A stretch of 64,000 bases of DNA from Rhodocollybia butyracea (GCA_015501585.1 JADNRY010000150.1:1-64000), one strand, 5' to 3'. Positions 1 to 11,901 are shown, numbered from the stretch's first letter. Program-made: numbers and translations. Notes: generated by a model not told the origin, from the letters alone.

Positions 1-768
1 TGTTGCTGTCATATTTACTACCAATGAAAAACCTAATGCAACAAGGTCCAGGAAAGGAGGTGACCCATCCAGCATTGCCATCATGCAAAAAATGTCAAAA
101 ATCCCATCTGCGATGTTGATCCCTACATCCAAATTGGTCATGAGCGCAATGAGAATTACAAATTTGTAATGCTTACCTATGTCACCGATTGTGATGGTTG
201 CCAGCACAAACCGCCAAAATTTGTCATGAGGCAATAAGACCCAGGCTCTCCAGCTGATCAACAAATCGCCAGTTAAAATCTTCAAGCAAAGTAAGCTAAC
301 TGGCCTACAGCTGGCAGTGCATAAGTTTCACCATAACTGAGTCCAAAATTGCTGATATGTCATTAATAATGAGAGTGGGAGGAATTGTGTCCTCAATGGT
401 GGACTCAAATGAGGCACCCGCAAGCACAAGAATGACCTCGGTAATGAGCCTCCCAGCCATGAGAAGTGTAATAATTGTACAACAGAGAACTTGGAATGCT
501 TTTGGTTCTCTCAAGCTTCTGATGCTGGAAAGAGGTTACTAATCACTTGGCGAAATTGATACTTACTGCAGATGCTTACTGTAATAGATGTATGGCAATC
601 AGTATTCCCACTAGACCAGATGCTATATGAGATAATATGAGTCAACTCCGAGTCAACTAGGTCGAGTCAATACCCACCACAACCAATTACATCAATTGAG
701 AGGTCGATTATACTGAGATATGCATTGAACCCATAGCTCACAATTTGCTGTTGTTCTGCTGGCGTCAT
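1..768 (-). CDS. multi-pass membrane protein, 5' part (runs off left edge)
   Basis: The minus strand opens with ATG at 768 (MTPAEQQQIV...) and can be read through several short introns to the window edge. Visible exons give hydrophobic stretches: one around ASGLVGILIAIHLL, one in AFQVLCCTIITLLMAGRL followed by ITEVILVLAG, one with the loop phrase SWRAWVLLPHDKFWRFVLAT, and one with FLDLVALGFSLVVN. Introns have GT..AG ends and phases that keep the frame (for example the donor GTAAGCATCTGC near 590). The spacing of segments and the SWRAWVLLPHDKFWR-type loop resemble the large Agaricomycete family of seven-span membrane proteins of unknown function. The C-terminal part is missing because the gene leaves the window, so full length cannot be judged. 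I infer a plasma-membrane or endomembrane protein; no catalytic motif is visible. The reading frame looks intact in the part seen. Confidence 0.62.
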
Positions 769-1829
769 ACGGGGAAACCAACCAATATGTTCTGCAGACT
801 GCTGGAGCAATGATCTGACACCTCTAGGTTTTATACTCAGAGAACTCTAGCTTGATCTACCACTGACTCCTGAGACCTCATAATCGCATCATATCAGTAC
901 AGCTTAGGACCTTGCTAAGAAATATATGTCCTCATTAAACCAACCCACCTCTATGTTAGCTTGATGATGTACTTGAAACAATCAATTCCCGGATTTGTGG
1001 TGGACGACTTGCATATGCTTAAGAAAGTCTGTCAAATGTCCAAAAGCAGTAGCTGATGCGGTCCAAATGTCATGGTAATAAGAAGTATCTTACCCTGATA
1101 ATCTTCAAAGGGGGTCGGAACCTTTGAAAGGGGTCCAAATTCAAAGTTCAATATCTTGTTCAATATACTTATTGCATTGTGTGAATATCAGTAGTGAGGG
1201 CATAACCCTGGAAGTGATGATGTAAATACTAAATAGTAGATACCATTTCAGATATTTTGGATGAAGGACGGCAACGACCTTACTGCAATTTTCTCTCCTA
1301 TCAGCTCTTAGGAAGGACAGGAGAACACATCAGCACAATTGTGATCGGGTATAATTCATATCTCCATCGGAGTTTGATTATACTAAAAAAAACTACATCA
1401 AAAGTACGCTGAGAACTGATGCACACACTCCGAGCAAACTCCGAGGCATTTGACTGTAGTTAGATCTTTCTTAACCGCGCACTTCTTCCCTACTTTTTAC
1501 AATAACCTTTGCAATAGTAAGGAGAAGTAAGGAAATTAATTAATAGACTAGGAGATAAAGCTAAGAACTCGACTCTAGTCATATGAGACAGTCCCAGCTC
1601 TTGCTCTGCTTTGTCTCTGATCTGAAAGTCTCCTGTGGGGATCACTTTTGCAAGTCATCACTTGCTCATGCCCGTTGACCTCTGTGCCCCTATCCGTTTG
1701 GATAATCCCTTTCATCTCACGACGAATCTTGATAAATAAATAGTTGTTTCAACTTGTACGGTGTTGGTGCGGAGCCAAAGTTGTGCGGCACAGTGGTATT
1801 TTAATTTTTCTCCCACTGTTGAACAACAC
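769..1829. other. AT-rich intergenic stretch, no gene seen
   Basis: No open frame with coding character, no recognisable protein fragment and no RNA gene was found on either strand. It may hold the promoter of the leftward membrane-protein gene at its left end. Confidence 0.5.
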
Positions 1830-1962
1830 TGTATTCCAAGTGGCCAGCTTTTTCAGTCATTTGAAGACATCGTTCTGGGTCTGCATTTCCCGGTGTTGAA
1901 GTGGTCAAAGTTGCAGGTGCATCCTAAGAGGGCCAAAGACTAGGAGGAAGATCTGACAAAAG
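1830..1962 (+). pseudogene. F-box protein, C-terminal fragment
   Basis: The translation around GQLFQSFEDIVLGLHFPVLKW matches the C-terminal part of the F-box genes further right (FESIEDIILGPHFPALKWLE), and the following bases GGAGGAAGATCTGA match their EEDL codons. The F-box and the middle of the protein are absent, and an in-frame TAG interrupts the match at the AAAGAC-TAG point. This is a relic of another copy. Its position just left of the first spacer repeat suggests an older repeat unit upstream of unit A. Confidence 0.7.
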
Positions 1963-2289
1963 TAAGTGTTCTATAACCGATCTATAACAAATTTTGTTAA
2001 CACGCTGTCCTGCAGGAGTGTACAGTATCTAGTCTAATGTAATCGCAGTCCGACTCGCTCTCTTCATTCCTCTGACATTAGAGCCACAGCTACCCCAACC
2101 ATAATTCCTAACGAATCAACGAACGAACGACCTCCTGATTTAAATCTCCGATTGGTGGTTCACCTTTAATCCGAGATCCAGCATTTGATGCATAGAACTA
2201 GTTCAGAGAAAGTAGACGTGATACACAAGCTTCGATAGAAGCAGTCCGTCTAATAGGGGTTACGTCCAATGCTAATGGCCCTAGGGCAC

Positions 2290-2470
2290 TGATCAGTACC
2301 ACAAACCCAGTGTCCAGATACAGCCCATCCAAAAAAAAGAGAAACCACCCCTCCTTACTCACTTCCGAGGCGGTTCTCACCAATCTTGCACCGGTAAACC
2401 TCCGGCACAAATACTTACAGAACCCCGGTAGACAGGCCACTCGGATGTGTAGAATCATTCACTTTGACTC
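2290..2470. repeat. spacer repeat, copy 1 (short)
   Basis: Contains the string GATCAGTACCA...AACCC, an A-run followed by GAGA-ACC-CTCC, CTTCCGAGGCGGTT and CCCCGGTAGA. The same string set recurs near 10.12-10.57, 15.03-15.18 and 22.58-22.99 kb. It marks the left end of duplicated unit A. Confidence 0.65.
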
Positions 2471-2649
2471 AAACAGGTATGGATTTTACTGAGTGCTACT
2501 AGTAGTGGCTATCGCGTTTAATAGAACAATTGATGGTCATTCAGATATCTACTGATGTATTCATTCCCAGGCTGTAACTTCCTCCAGCTCCAAATGGGCG
2601 TTCGCCTGCGATGAAATATCTAGTTTTCTACATACTTAGGTTGGTTAAG

Positions 2650-4880
2650 GACAATGTTTGGCACGATGGAATACTGCTGTGTCGATAATGGGCGTATATG
2701 GTATAACCCAAAAAGGTTGATTCGAAAGAGTAGACTCGTTATGCTTACAATAAAACCTGCGTTCAGCCGGAGAAGAAGGTCGTGAGATCGAAATCAGCAT
2801 GCAGATAGTGGGACTTTGAGTCGTTCGACAGTCCCACCACGCAGGAGTCCCATACGCGCCATCACTGCTAAGACCTTTCGGCATACCAGAATGGAGATAG
2901 CAGCTATAACGCTCATCACCAGTGAGTACAAGCGAGTCCGAGTCACCTTTTGCAGAAAAATTGCCGGACGTCTTACTGTAGTTGCGAATGCCCACTTGAA
3001 TAGACTCTCTACCAAACTCATTGCAAAGCCTCCAGTCCGGAATAGCGTCCCACTGTCACCGTAACGTCGGTGGTGTTGCCTCCCGATGAGGTAAATGGAA
3101 TCCCTTAGCCTTGTCGTAACAGTCGGGAGTAGCTAGGAGTTTGCACGTAAGAACACCCTGGATCTTAAGCAGACGATTGGAGAACTTGATCCCGGAATGA
3201 TTGGACTTGTTAAGCTAGAACATGATTTTGAGTCGCGTGGAAAGTAAATTGGTTTCCTGAAGGCAATTTTTATTAGGCGAGAGAGATAGGATATCAAACA
3301 GAGAAAACGCACCGAGACCAACAACGTTACCCTGGAAGTTATCCTTGAACTTCAGAGAATCAACCCCGACCGTGTCGATGTCCCGAGTCGCGCAAAATTG
3401 TTCCACTAAGCATTGACCTCCTTGAAGAACGCCTTCTTCAGCCAAGCTGATGGATTCAGTAGCGTTTCTTGGTGACCAAGCAAGGCTCTGAAATCGACAG
3501 AATCCGAAGACTCGAACGTATTGGCGAGGTGCGCCAGTGCCCATGACTGGTAGTCCACGGTCGTATCTGCACGGAGAACGTGCTTGTTGCTGACAGCGAG
3601 GACCCTCGCACTAGGCTTGCTATTCTTGTACTTTTTCTCGTGGAAGAAAAAGAAGACGGTGCCCTGCTCTCCTTTAGAGCGATAGGGGGCAGTGAACAGG
3701 CGACGCAGTGTAGGTTGGTTGTGACAACGACATACGCACATAAGGGCCGGACCTGAAAGATTCTCCACGAATCTTTCCTATCATTCGGCAATAACACCCT
3801 CGACTTTATAGTCCGCAAGAATAAGGAAAATGTCGGGCGAAGGGCCACAGACCACAGGGCTGGTGGTGTTGGGATGCGTGACGACCCAGATTACAATGGG
3901 TTCTTCCCGTCCTTGTTGGGGACAGCAAAGCGCGAGCTGGCGAGAGCAGAGTACTTCATGCCGCGCTTCTTTGATAAGGTAACTATCATAGGAGTAACGA
4001 TATGTCAAAGCGCGTTGAGCGACGATTCTCAAACTCCTTCGGCGGTCTTAACAGGGAGAGGAAGGGATTCGACTCAAGATCCGAGCGGTAGAGAAGCTCA
4101 AGAGGGTCGATGAAGATATCACACCAGTGAACATTCTTGAATTCGAGATAATCGAACAGGTGTGGAGCGACGACGGTAAGAGCATCCGAAGTGATGAGAG
4201 GAGAGTTTCGGCGCATCGCTCGAGGCGGAAGGTAGTGTGACTAAGAGGTTCTTGGGCTGAGAAGTTTTGGTATACCAACATAAACCAGGTCATCCCTAAA
4301 CACAAAGTGGTAAGTCGGTTAAAGAAGGAAGACAATGAGACACTCACTGGCCAAAATTTCGGGGTTTGCCCTCGTAGTCTGGATCGTCAGTTTGACGGAA
4401 CCGAAAGCGCCTACAAATGGGACAATAAGCGAGGGACAGACGTGAAAGATGACTAGGACTATGAGACGCACCATCACCAGGAAGCCACTAGCCAACATTG
4501 ATCAGGTCGTTGTCGCTAAGGTGGATAACTTCTACGAATAACGCTCAATCCTCGTAACTGAACAGACAAGGGAAAAGACGGGCAACACTCACTCTTATCA
4601 TCTTCATCTATCATCTTCCATGTTGGATATGTCCACGCGAGTGGCAAGAAAGCGCAGAAGACTCGTAGATGGGGATGTCGATGAGAATCAGATGCAAAGT
4701 GGTTTGGAGGATATCAACAAAAGATCACCTCCGCCTCCTCCAGGTATGCAAAGAATAAGGATATTGGAGACGCGGTCTTGAAGCTGGAAGACGCAGACAA
4801 CTATCGTCTGGGGGGTAAAATCAGCACGGTAGTTCGGAAACTCGGAGAAGAATCTGAATGCACGCACTGCCATGGTCACC
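2650..4880 (-). pseudogene. decayed trypsin-like (S1-type) protease-like gene, unit A
   Basis: Fragments of one protein lie in changing frames on the minus strand. From N to C terminus: AVRAFRFFSEFPNYRADFTP (about 4.80-4.87 kb), a middle piece SPLITSDALTVVAPHLFDYLEF (about 4.1-4.2), VSNKHVLRADTTVDY (about 3.6), GAPRQYVRVFGF, GNVVGLGAFSLFDILSLSPNK (about 3.3), and the C-terminal YSKTSGNFSAKGDSDSLVLTG (about 2.9). From memory this order matches a fungal family of trypsin-fold proteins with a serine-loop motif GDSGxLVF. Here the motif reads GDSDS, and stops and frame changes separate the pieces, so it is a pseudogene. A parallel wreck in unit B shares many of the same segments. Family assignment is from recalled motifs, not a search. 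Confidence 0.6.
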
Positions 4881-6447
4881 TTTCCACTTCTCTATCTTCT
4901 ATCCTTTCAATCTTATCACTATATGGCAGATCTATAGCGGTGCCATCGTGGTTGTAGTCAAGGAGACTGTCCACCCGGCGATAGTGGTGGTAAATATCTT
5001 TGGGACAGGCATTGACAATGACTTGGCCTAACAATGATAGACGATAAAGCGAAGGATGTCTGGGGCCTGGGGTTAGGCGTGTCCCTTTGTACATAGTTGA
5101 CAACGTTGATAACGAGCAACGGTCGGCAATGTAGACAGCTGTAGAGGATATCAGCCCGAATATTGGATAGAATTGGGGCACAGATTACCGGTTTGAAGTG
5201 GATATTAGCTATAAGAGGGGTTCATACACGATAAGCTACACGGTAAGCGTAAGTTAAGGCGTGAACGATCTCAGCCTCAAGAGAAGCTTGTAAGGATAAT
5301 GACGGGAAACGAACAACCCGTTTTTTGCAAAAAGTCTTAGTCAGCGGCTTTGTGCCGCTTAGCGCTTGCGCCTCGGCCACATCCACGGTACTCAAGATTG
5401 CGATTCGCACAACGCTCCATAAATACTAAAATAGCTACAAGTCAAAGTTTTTCATAGAAGCCTAGACCGACAATACGAATGGGAAGCACAAAACCTGGAA
5501 AGACGGCGTAGGTCTATCGAGTAAGTACTTAATGCGGCCTTGCTCAAGCCTTCCTCCGTATCTAACATAAAGAATTCCTTCACCCTTACTCTCAAATCTG
5601 ATTTCAAACGTCTCTATCTTCTACATATGAGTGGCTGCATCAACCAATAGTGAACTTTGGGCCTGGACCTCTTTACTACTTAAGTACTTATGCCCTCCAT
5701 GGGTGCCGGTGAAAGCTTCCTGCGGCCAACTCACATGCTCCGTCTATGACCTTCCTCCCGTCCTTTCTACTGTTTTGGGGGATCCGATAAACAAGAGAAG
5801 ATTTTTTCGACTTCTTTGCCACCAAGAGTTCTTCAATGCCTTCACGCATCACTTCACTTCCGAGTCATTCATCTGATTGGAAGATTTGGCAAGCGAACAG
5901 CGTAGCTGACCTTGGTTTCCTACCAGTCCCGATGTATCAGAATTGGGAGAGATCAAGGACTCCCAGTACAACAATAGCTCTGTAAGCCATTGCTCAGAAT
6001 TCGTCGGTACTTACCCTCTTTCTCAAGGACTAGTTCCTTCAACTTCCTGGCAAAAGTTGTCTCGGGATTCAGAAGCTCCACTGGAGAACCAGAGGAATAG
6101 TCCTGTGTTGAGGCTAGGAAGGAGGGCTAGCCGTACGAGCTGATTAAAATGGCTGATTCCTCAGGAAACACGCGCTCAATATGCTCTTGCCGCCTACACG
6201 TAGACACCTGATCGTGCTTTTGTCATAGTGCGTGTAAGCATGAGCAGAGTAAGTAGTACTAGTACGAACTTACTGTGGGACGCAGCTGCCTTTACTACTA
6301 CTATGAGCACAACTATAGACGAACAGAGCGACATCATTGCCTCAAGAGTTATACCCGGATCAGTTGCGGATCAGATACTTTTGATATCAAATGATCAATC
6401 AAAAAGATAAAATGTTGACTGGTGCCTTATCTCAGTTGTTCACCATC
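4881..6447. other. intergenic region of unit A
   Basis: Several stretches match 17.7-18.85 kb in unit B (for example the region before the F-box start with the GATCAATCAAAA string). No gene supported. It presumably contains the promoter of the F-box gene. Confidence 0.5.
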
Positions 6448-7637
6448 ATGTCGTTCTCCGAGCTCTCCCCAGAACTCTTCTATCCGATACTACATTCATT
6501 ACGGGCGGATGACGACTATCTGGCGATGAAAGCATGCTCCCTGACATGCAAATCACTTGTCAGTCCCAGTCAGACACATCTCTTTCATACTATCTGCATA
6601 GCCTTCCCTCACACAACGGCAGCTCAGTTTCTGAAAACTTTGGAAAGGCATCCACACATACAGAAGTACGTTAAGCGTATAGAGGTTATGGAACTCAACA
6701 AACCATGGATGAAAACCGACACTGCTCTGGGCGACATGATGAAGATCTTATCATCTTCTACCATCTCGTTGTACATCACTCGACGACTCTCTTTTCATTC
6801 CACCGGTCTACACGATCTACTAGTTTTTCAAAATATGACTAGTTTAGAAGAGCTCAGCATTGATCAGGAGCTTAAGAGGACCCCGAATTTACTAATCAAT
6901 ACACCATTGCCCGATTCTGCAACACATTTCCCTCTCTTCGCATTCTTGATTTGATGGCATTTGCCTCTGGCTCCAGCACAACTTCCGATCCCCCACCGCA
7001 ATCCCCAGTATTTCAACTAGAGACGCTAAAGATTGGGTGGTACTGCGAGGATCATATATTGAACTGGCTTTTGCCAGCTACAGTTCAGCTGAAAACCCTA
7101 CATTTGTGGCACGACTATAGTACCTCTTCCCGCAGCGCCATCTCCCGCGTCATCGCGGGTGCCACCTCCTTGACCGAGCTCCACATCAAGGGGATGAACG
7201 GTCCTGATGAGAAAGGTTTGTATTTCCGTCTTTTTGTTCTCTTTAACCTTTCCGACAAAAAATCCATTGTAGAACTGTCTTACGTGGTGACACCACTTCG
7301 ACAACGAGATAGCTTGCGGACTCTATCGCTCAATACATCCCTTCCGCTTGATGACGCCATCCAAATACTTACAGCATTTCTTCAGCTCCTCAGAACACAC
7401 TTATTCCTGGAGCGCATCGTTATCTCACTGGAGCTTCCCAAATTGACTACCCACGGTGGCCAGTTTCTCGAGTCAATCGAGGACATCATTCTAGGCCCGC
7501 ATTTTCCGGCGCTGAAGTGGTTGGAGCTGCATGTGATGACGCAGAGGATTGAAGACCAGGAGGAAGATCTGAGGAAAATGTTCCCTCGCATTTCGGAGCA
7601 ACGGAAATTATTCGTCATATTGAAAAAAGCTACATAA
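6448..7637 (+). pseudogene. F-box protein, unit A copy, frameshifted
   Basis: Starts at MSFSELSPELFYPIL, an F-box-like domain at residues 4-45 of the kind that recruits substrates to SCF ubiquitin ligases. Compared with the unit B copy, one base is missing at about 6880-6885 (AGGACCCCG against AGGGCCCCCG), which shifts the frame in the middle of the protein. The sequence then continues in the new frame to a stop at 7637. The intron at 7216-7272 (57 nt, GTTTGT..TGTAG) sits exactly where the two full-length paralogues have theirs. Because the intron length is a multiple of three, the frame also reads through it. Everything except the single base is preserved, so this is either a recent pseudogene or a sequencing or assembly slip. 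Leucine-rich segments follow the F-box, as is usual in this family. Confidence 0.7.
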
Positions 7638-7707
7638 TTCAAAAAGGAGGATAATCTCGGTACCCGTATTCTTAGTCGAACAAGATGAAGGCTGTTCTCT
7701 GCAAGAC

Positions 7708-8631
7708 CTAATCCTTCTTTTTTGACCCAGTGCTCTTGTTACTTTTGTGGCTTTTTTTCGACCCAGTGCTCGAAGCTGGGGAAGAAGGTGTGCTCAATAC
7801 TACATCCAAGTCCCTCTGAATACTTGCGGCATCTTCCTTGAATCCCTGTACAGCACAAACGCGTTAGACTCTGGCAATGTGATTGATAATGTACACGTAC
7901 TGGGTGGCCACGTAGGTAATAGTGCTCCCAGTCGACAAGGGTGATTTTACTTGTTTTTGTATCTATTACGATCTTGACCAAAGTTAGCTTCGGGACTGGC
8001 AAATTCTACAAGTACTCACGTTGTCTTTGTTCAGATCACTAGAACGACAAGATATAAGGAGATATTTTTAAACAAACAGCAGGGATTGAGATACTCACAT
8101 GTGGTATATCCCATGAGCTTTGGCGATACGAGCAGCCTCTGCCGCAATTTTAGGTTTCCATTTTTTCAGTATCTCTGCACCACCTGATGGGTGTCCTTCC
8201 AATAGTTTCTTCAGCGTTACACCTTCCGCCTCGTGCATCACGATAGCTTTCTCCTTCTCATCTACTGCAACAAATTGATCTACGAGTTTGAGACCTTCTA
8301 TCTCAACTTGCTTCAAAGCACCCTTTTTGTATATCTTAATGACATAACCAGGGTTCGCTTTACCGTCCCATGAAGCTAAGTTGTTGAATAATCTGTTAGC
8401 AAAACTCGGGGAAAAAAATGCATGATCGAGCTTACCTAGTCGATACACAGTAGACTTGTCGTGACCAGGGGGAGTCAATTCAGCGCCAGTAACTGCGACT
8501 TTGCCGTCAATGGTGAAGGTCGCACGGCGCTGCAGCCTTGAGCAATCTGTCTGGCAAGGGGCTGCATATATGGTAGGCAGAAGAGTCGAGAGTACGAAGA
8601 GTGATATGGTGACAGTCGATGGGAAGCGCAT
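7708..8631 (-). CDS. secreted kinase-like protein, unit A copy
   Basis: Five exons on the minus strand: 8631-8436, 8375-8099, 8038-8020, 7972-7901 and 7845-7708. Introns of 60, 60, 47 and 55 nt all have GT..AG ends and CTAAC-like branch sites. The product is 233 residues. It has a clear signal peptide (hydrophobic run to about residue 23, before APCQTDC), a VIK motif with Lys79 in the place of the ATP-binding lysine, a catalytic loop H157-I-D-L-N-K-D-N164, and a VDWE motif with Asp178 in the place of the metal-binding aspartate of DFG. This is the arrangement of APH/choline-kinase-like and atypical protein kinases. The last 30 residues are Ser/Lys-rich (GSKKSHK...). The 19-nt third exon alone carries the catalytic loop. 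It faces the F-box gene tail to tail. It probably acts in the secretory route or outside the cell; the substrate is unknown. Confidence 0.75.
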
Positions 8632-8750
8632 ACTGGAGTGAACAGTAATAAAGTAATCGCACAGCGATAACGTTAGAGGTGGTGATGAAGGATAGTAGTG
8701 TAGTTGCAGGACCAGCCCGATACTACTGAAAATCGAAGTCGACGCTTGTC

Positions 8751-8757
8751 TTTTATA
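8751..8757 (-). promoter_or_regulatory. TATA box of secreted kinase-like gene A
   Basis: The minus strand reads TATAAAA about 120 bp upstream of the ATG at 8631. The same box in the same surroundings is kept in front of the unit B copy, which supports a functional core promoter. Confidence 0.5.
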
Positions 8758-8892
8758 CGATAGCTATGAGGGGGGCAGTACTTACTGTGTTATGCCCTGT
8801 TTATCTTCAAAAATACTATGCGTGCGACTCGATGCCATTTTGGGAACTTTGTTAGAGAATATGTTGTTTAAGCCCACCGTCGAAGCCAGGCG

Positions 8893-8957
8893 GTGCCTGG
8901 TCAACGGGAGCAACATAGGAAAACAGAACCACATTGTTGTTCCTGTTTACCAGGCAC
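8893..8957. repeat. inverted repeat upstream of kinase A
   Basis: GTGCCTGGTCAACGGGAGCA is matched by its near-perfect reverse complement ending at 8957, with about 20 bases between the arms. The structure is kept in unit B at 21336-21400. Confidence 0.6.
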
Positions 8958-9229
8958 GATGGTGCAGATTGAATCACTTCCAAGACCATGTTTATTGAAG
9001 TTACATCCACAACTTTCGAGATGGCATTTAATATTCTCATCAACAACGGAAAGATTGTGTCACAGCTCGCACCAGTTTACTATGTGGTGGCGACGGCTCA
9101 GCCAGATTGTAAAGTCTATGCATTTCTAGTTCATGTTTACTATGTTTCGCAAGTAATTCAAGTGAGTAAGTATGTAGGCAGTAAAATTTACAAAGAGAAC
9201 TGCTGAGGCCGCCCCCCTACCAGACGCTT

Positions 9230-10600
9230 CACGACTTAGATAGTTCCAAAGCTTAGAGGAACAACTGCTTGATTTATGATACACGAACTTTAGGTAGGAC
9301 CTACTTAGTAGTACTGGTACTAATCATTGACCGTTGCATCATAAAAAGGTGTTCGCCGAATTCATACCATCTTTCCGTTTGAATCTTCGTGGTGGGGACC
9401 ACTTTTAATTATAATGGAGGCGTTCCTAAGGGCATTCCTGGAAACTTTTCTAGATATTTTGAAACACTCCGAGGTTGACACTTTTGCGCTCAGCTGGATT
9501 TCAGGTGGTGTATCATAAAAAGTTGGATGCGGTACGGGAATGTCATGCACTTGGTTTGCACTTCAATTTTCGGAAACATATCAGGAAAACTTGAGCCAGC
9601 TCGTATGATTAAATATCAGTAAACGAGTGATAGAAAGCTCATCAAAAACCCATCAAAAACTCATCAAAAACTATTCCGCATATATTGCCGATGATCTGCC
9701 GAGTCTCTTCGGTGGCTTTTTTTGCTTTAAGTTTGCTTAAATAACATGCTCATTCAGAACGACTTAGGTCTTAGCGAGAGATGTACATTTAAAGTACTAT
9801 GTAGCTGAGTCATAGTAGCGCTGAGGTTTCTGTCAGAGCCAAGTAAGAGAGGGTTTGGAGCGAGAGTCAACTCACAAGTTAAAAAAAACGTCTGAATACA
9901 CATGTGGCGCACAGGCATGCTGATCCATCTCATAGATTGCCGATATTCGAGTCGCCGTGTGGGGATGACATCTTACTAAACACCTATCGGGAGAAATATA
10001 GAGTCTCCATTCCACAGCAATTCCGACCAATGAATTTGAGAACAGACTGCCCTTATATACACACGTCCAATGATAGACTATAAACTGAGCAATTGACAGA
10101 AGCCTAAGTAACTTGAATAGTGTATGAGAACAGTAGAATAAATACTTCGTTGGTTGTGATCTATCACAAACCAAGTCTTGAGGCTAGCGAGTCGCGCGCG
10201 CAATGCCACGCCATGCTTACCAAAGTGGTGCGATTCCTAACAGTTCATTTAAAAAAAAGAGAGACCTCCTCCTACTGTCCCCTCGCTCACTCTCTTCTGA
10301 GGCAGTTCATTTATCATTTGCCTCGAAAAGATAATCAGTAACGAGTCCCCTTCATCATTTCTCAAGAGCTTCAGACCTGGACTGCAGTGAAAGTATTGCC
10401 TCCAGTTCGAAAACTGTGTACATTCATTCTGGGCGGATCTTGGGCGGCCCATAAAGAAAAAGGTGGCTGTTACTTACTATTCATAGGGACTAGTGATGGA
10501 AAAAGCAAGTGAGTGGGATTATATTAGGTACGAACCTCCCGCAGGACCCCGGTAGATATTCGATTTTTTTTTCGTTCTCCACTACTATCGCTGTGTACAG
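9230..10600. repeat. spacer repeat, copy 2
   Basis: Long non-coding stretch that recurs, diverged, at 14.39-15.30 and 21.69-23.10 kb. Shared landmarks in order are GATACACGAACTTTAGGT, GCCGAATTCATAC, GAGTCTC-TCGGTGGCTTTTT, an A-run then GAGAGACC-CCTCC, CAGACCTGGACTGCAGTGAA and GCAGGACCCCGGTAGAT. A short tandem expansion of CATCAAAAACT lies at about 9640-9672 and is seen once in unit B. No gene is supported. Confidence 0.65.
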
Positions 10601-10707
10601 AATCATTCATAAATCATTCCTCACGGAATTAATAATTATATATAACGTGCTGTTCACAACAGCGCCGGAGCGTTGAAACCTGACCAAGCCTTTGACTCGA
10701 CTTGGGA

Positions 10708-11901
10708 CATCAGCAAGTTGGACGGCGTATGGAAGGTATGGTACCGTGCAGCCCATACACTGCCATACCAAGTATGGAAAAGAGGGGGTACATAGAGTCC
10801 CATACTCATCCCATACTTATACCATACGTTTACCATACAGCAGCCATACGTACTCATACAGTAACCATACATTCTCATACATTCTCATACATTCTCATAC
10901 ATTCACATACAACAACACATACTCCTACTACAACGTACCCTAGTTCAAATATTGGAAAATAATATCATATTCATGTAGAAATAACTATGCAGAACACATC
11001 GCTACACAAGGCTATTGCTACCCAGTTGCAAGAACACCAAACTTCGGTCAAATTTGCCCCTACAAGTGGCGATCAGTAAGACTCGGACAGTGATCACAAT
11101 ATCGCTACATACCTCGTTCACAATAATAATAGTCTCAACACCCACGCAAAACTTGCACCCTCTCTTTGTGTTGTTTTTGCAGGTTGTTCACGGCTTGGCT
11201 TCGATATTACTGATGGTGTCGTTCTGTGTGTGAGCAAACGTTGAAAGGCCGGAACCACGTTTTCATCCAGGATCCTTCACTGCTATTAGGTCAGAAATTA
11301 TAACGGGACATGCAGGCGGCAATGTACAGTATAGCTCTGCAGAGGCGCAAGCCTGAAGATCACAATCGAGAAAAGAGATAGAATTCAAAGAAAGACTGCA
11401 GACGCGACGTTCAAGTAGAAAAAATTATAGAACATGATCATGTGAGTCTCTCACGTGAACTGTACAGTTTGTGGAAAGTTCGGTCCGTCGGAGATTGATT
11501 CGACTTAAGAGTTTTTCCATTTTTTAATTTATCGCCCATGGCTCGCACATCACTCATCGGCCAGATTCAGCGTTGCCTCAAGGCTTCATAATGTCTCGAC
11601 TGCTTGCTACCTCCCGCCTTATATTTATAGTGACTAAACAGGACAAGCGCCAAGCTTGAGGCTTCGAGTACTAATTATAAGAAGTTGACGAGGCTATATC
11701 GAATGTTATACTGTAAAACTTGCTAGCTATGTAGTGTACAAATTTGATTTGTTCCATACCTCCATACAACCTCCATAACCTCCATACATTCTTACAATGT
11801 ATGGAGAAATATGATAAAGCATGCGTGGGAAGGTATGGATGTATGGAATTATTCTTTCCCATGCAGCCCATACACCTCATACGCCTTCCGACTTGCTGAT
11901 G
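10708..11901. mobile_element. 1.19 kb non-autonomous DNA element with terminal inverted repeats
   Basis: Left end CATCAGCAAGTTGGACGGCG, right end (reverse complement) CATCAGCAAGTCGGAAGGCG, extending to about 25 bp with three mismatches. Both subterminal zones are full of CATAC/GTATG motifs in opposite orientation. The equivalent site in unit B (about 23.12 kb) has no insert: the flanks that sit on either side here (CAAGCCTTTGAC on the left, AGACTRCTACTGG-like on the right) lie next to each other there. A 2-bp GA target duplication fits but is not certain. No transposase frame is inside. Confidence 0.72.
10871..10910 (+). repeat. 10-bp tandem repeat (ATTCTCATAC)
   Basis: Three perfect copies of ATTCTCATAC and a fourth with one change lie head to tail inside the left subterminal zone of the 10708-11901 element. 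Confidence 0.85.

Noticed and set aside
10740..10920. CATAC-rich DNA as a telomere-like or microsatellite locus
   Set aside because: The motif appears inverted at the other end of a segment with matching termini and an empty paralogous site, so it is better explained as subterminal repeats of a transposable element.
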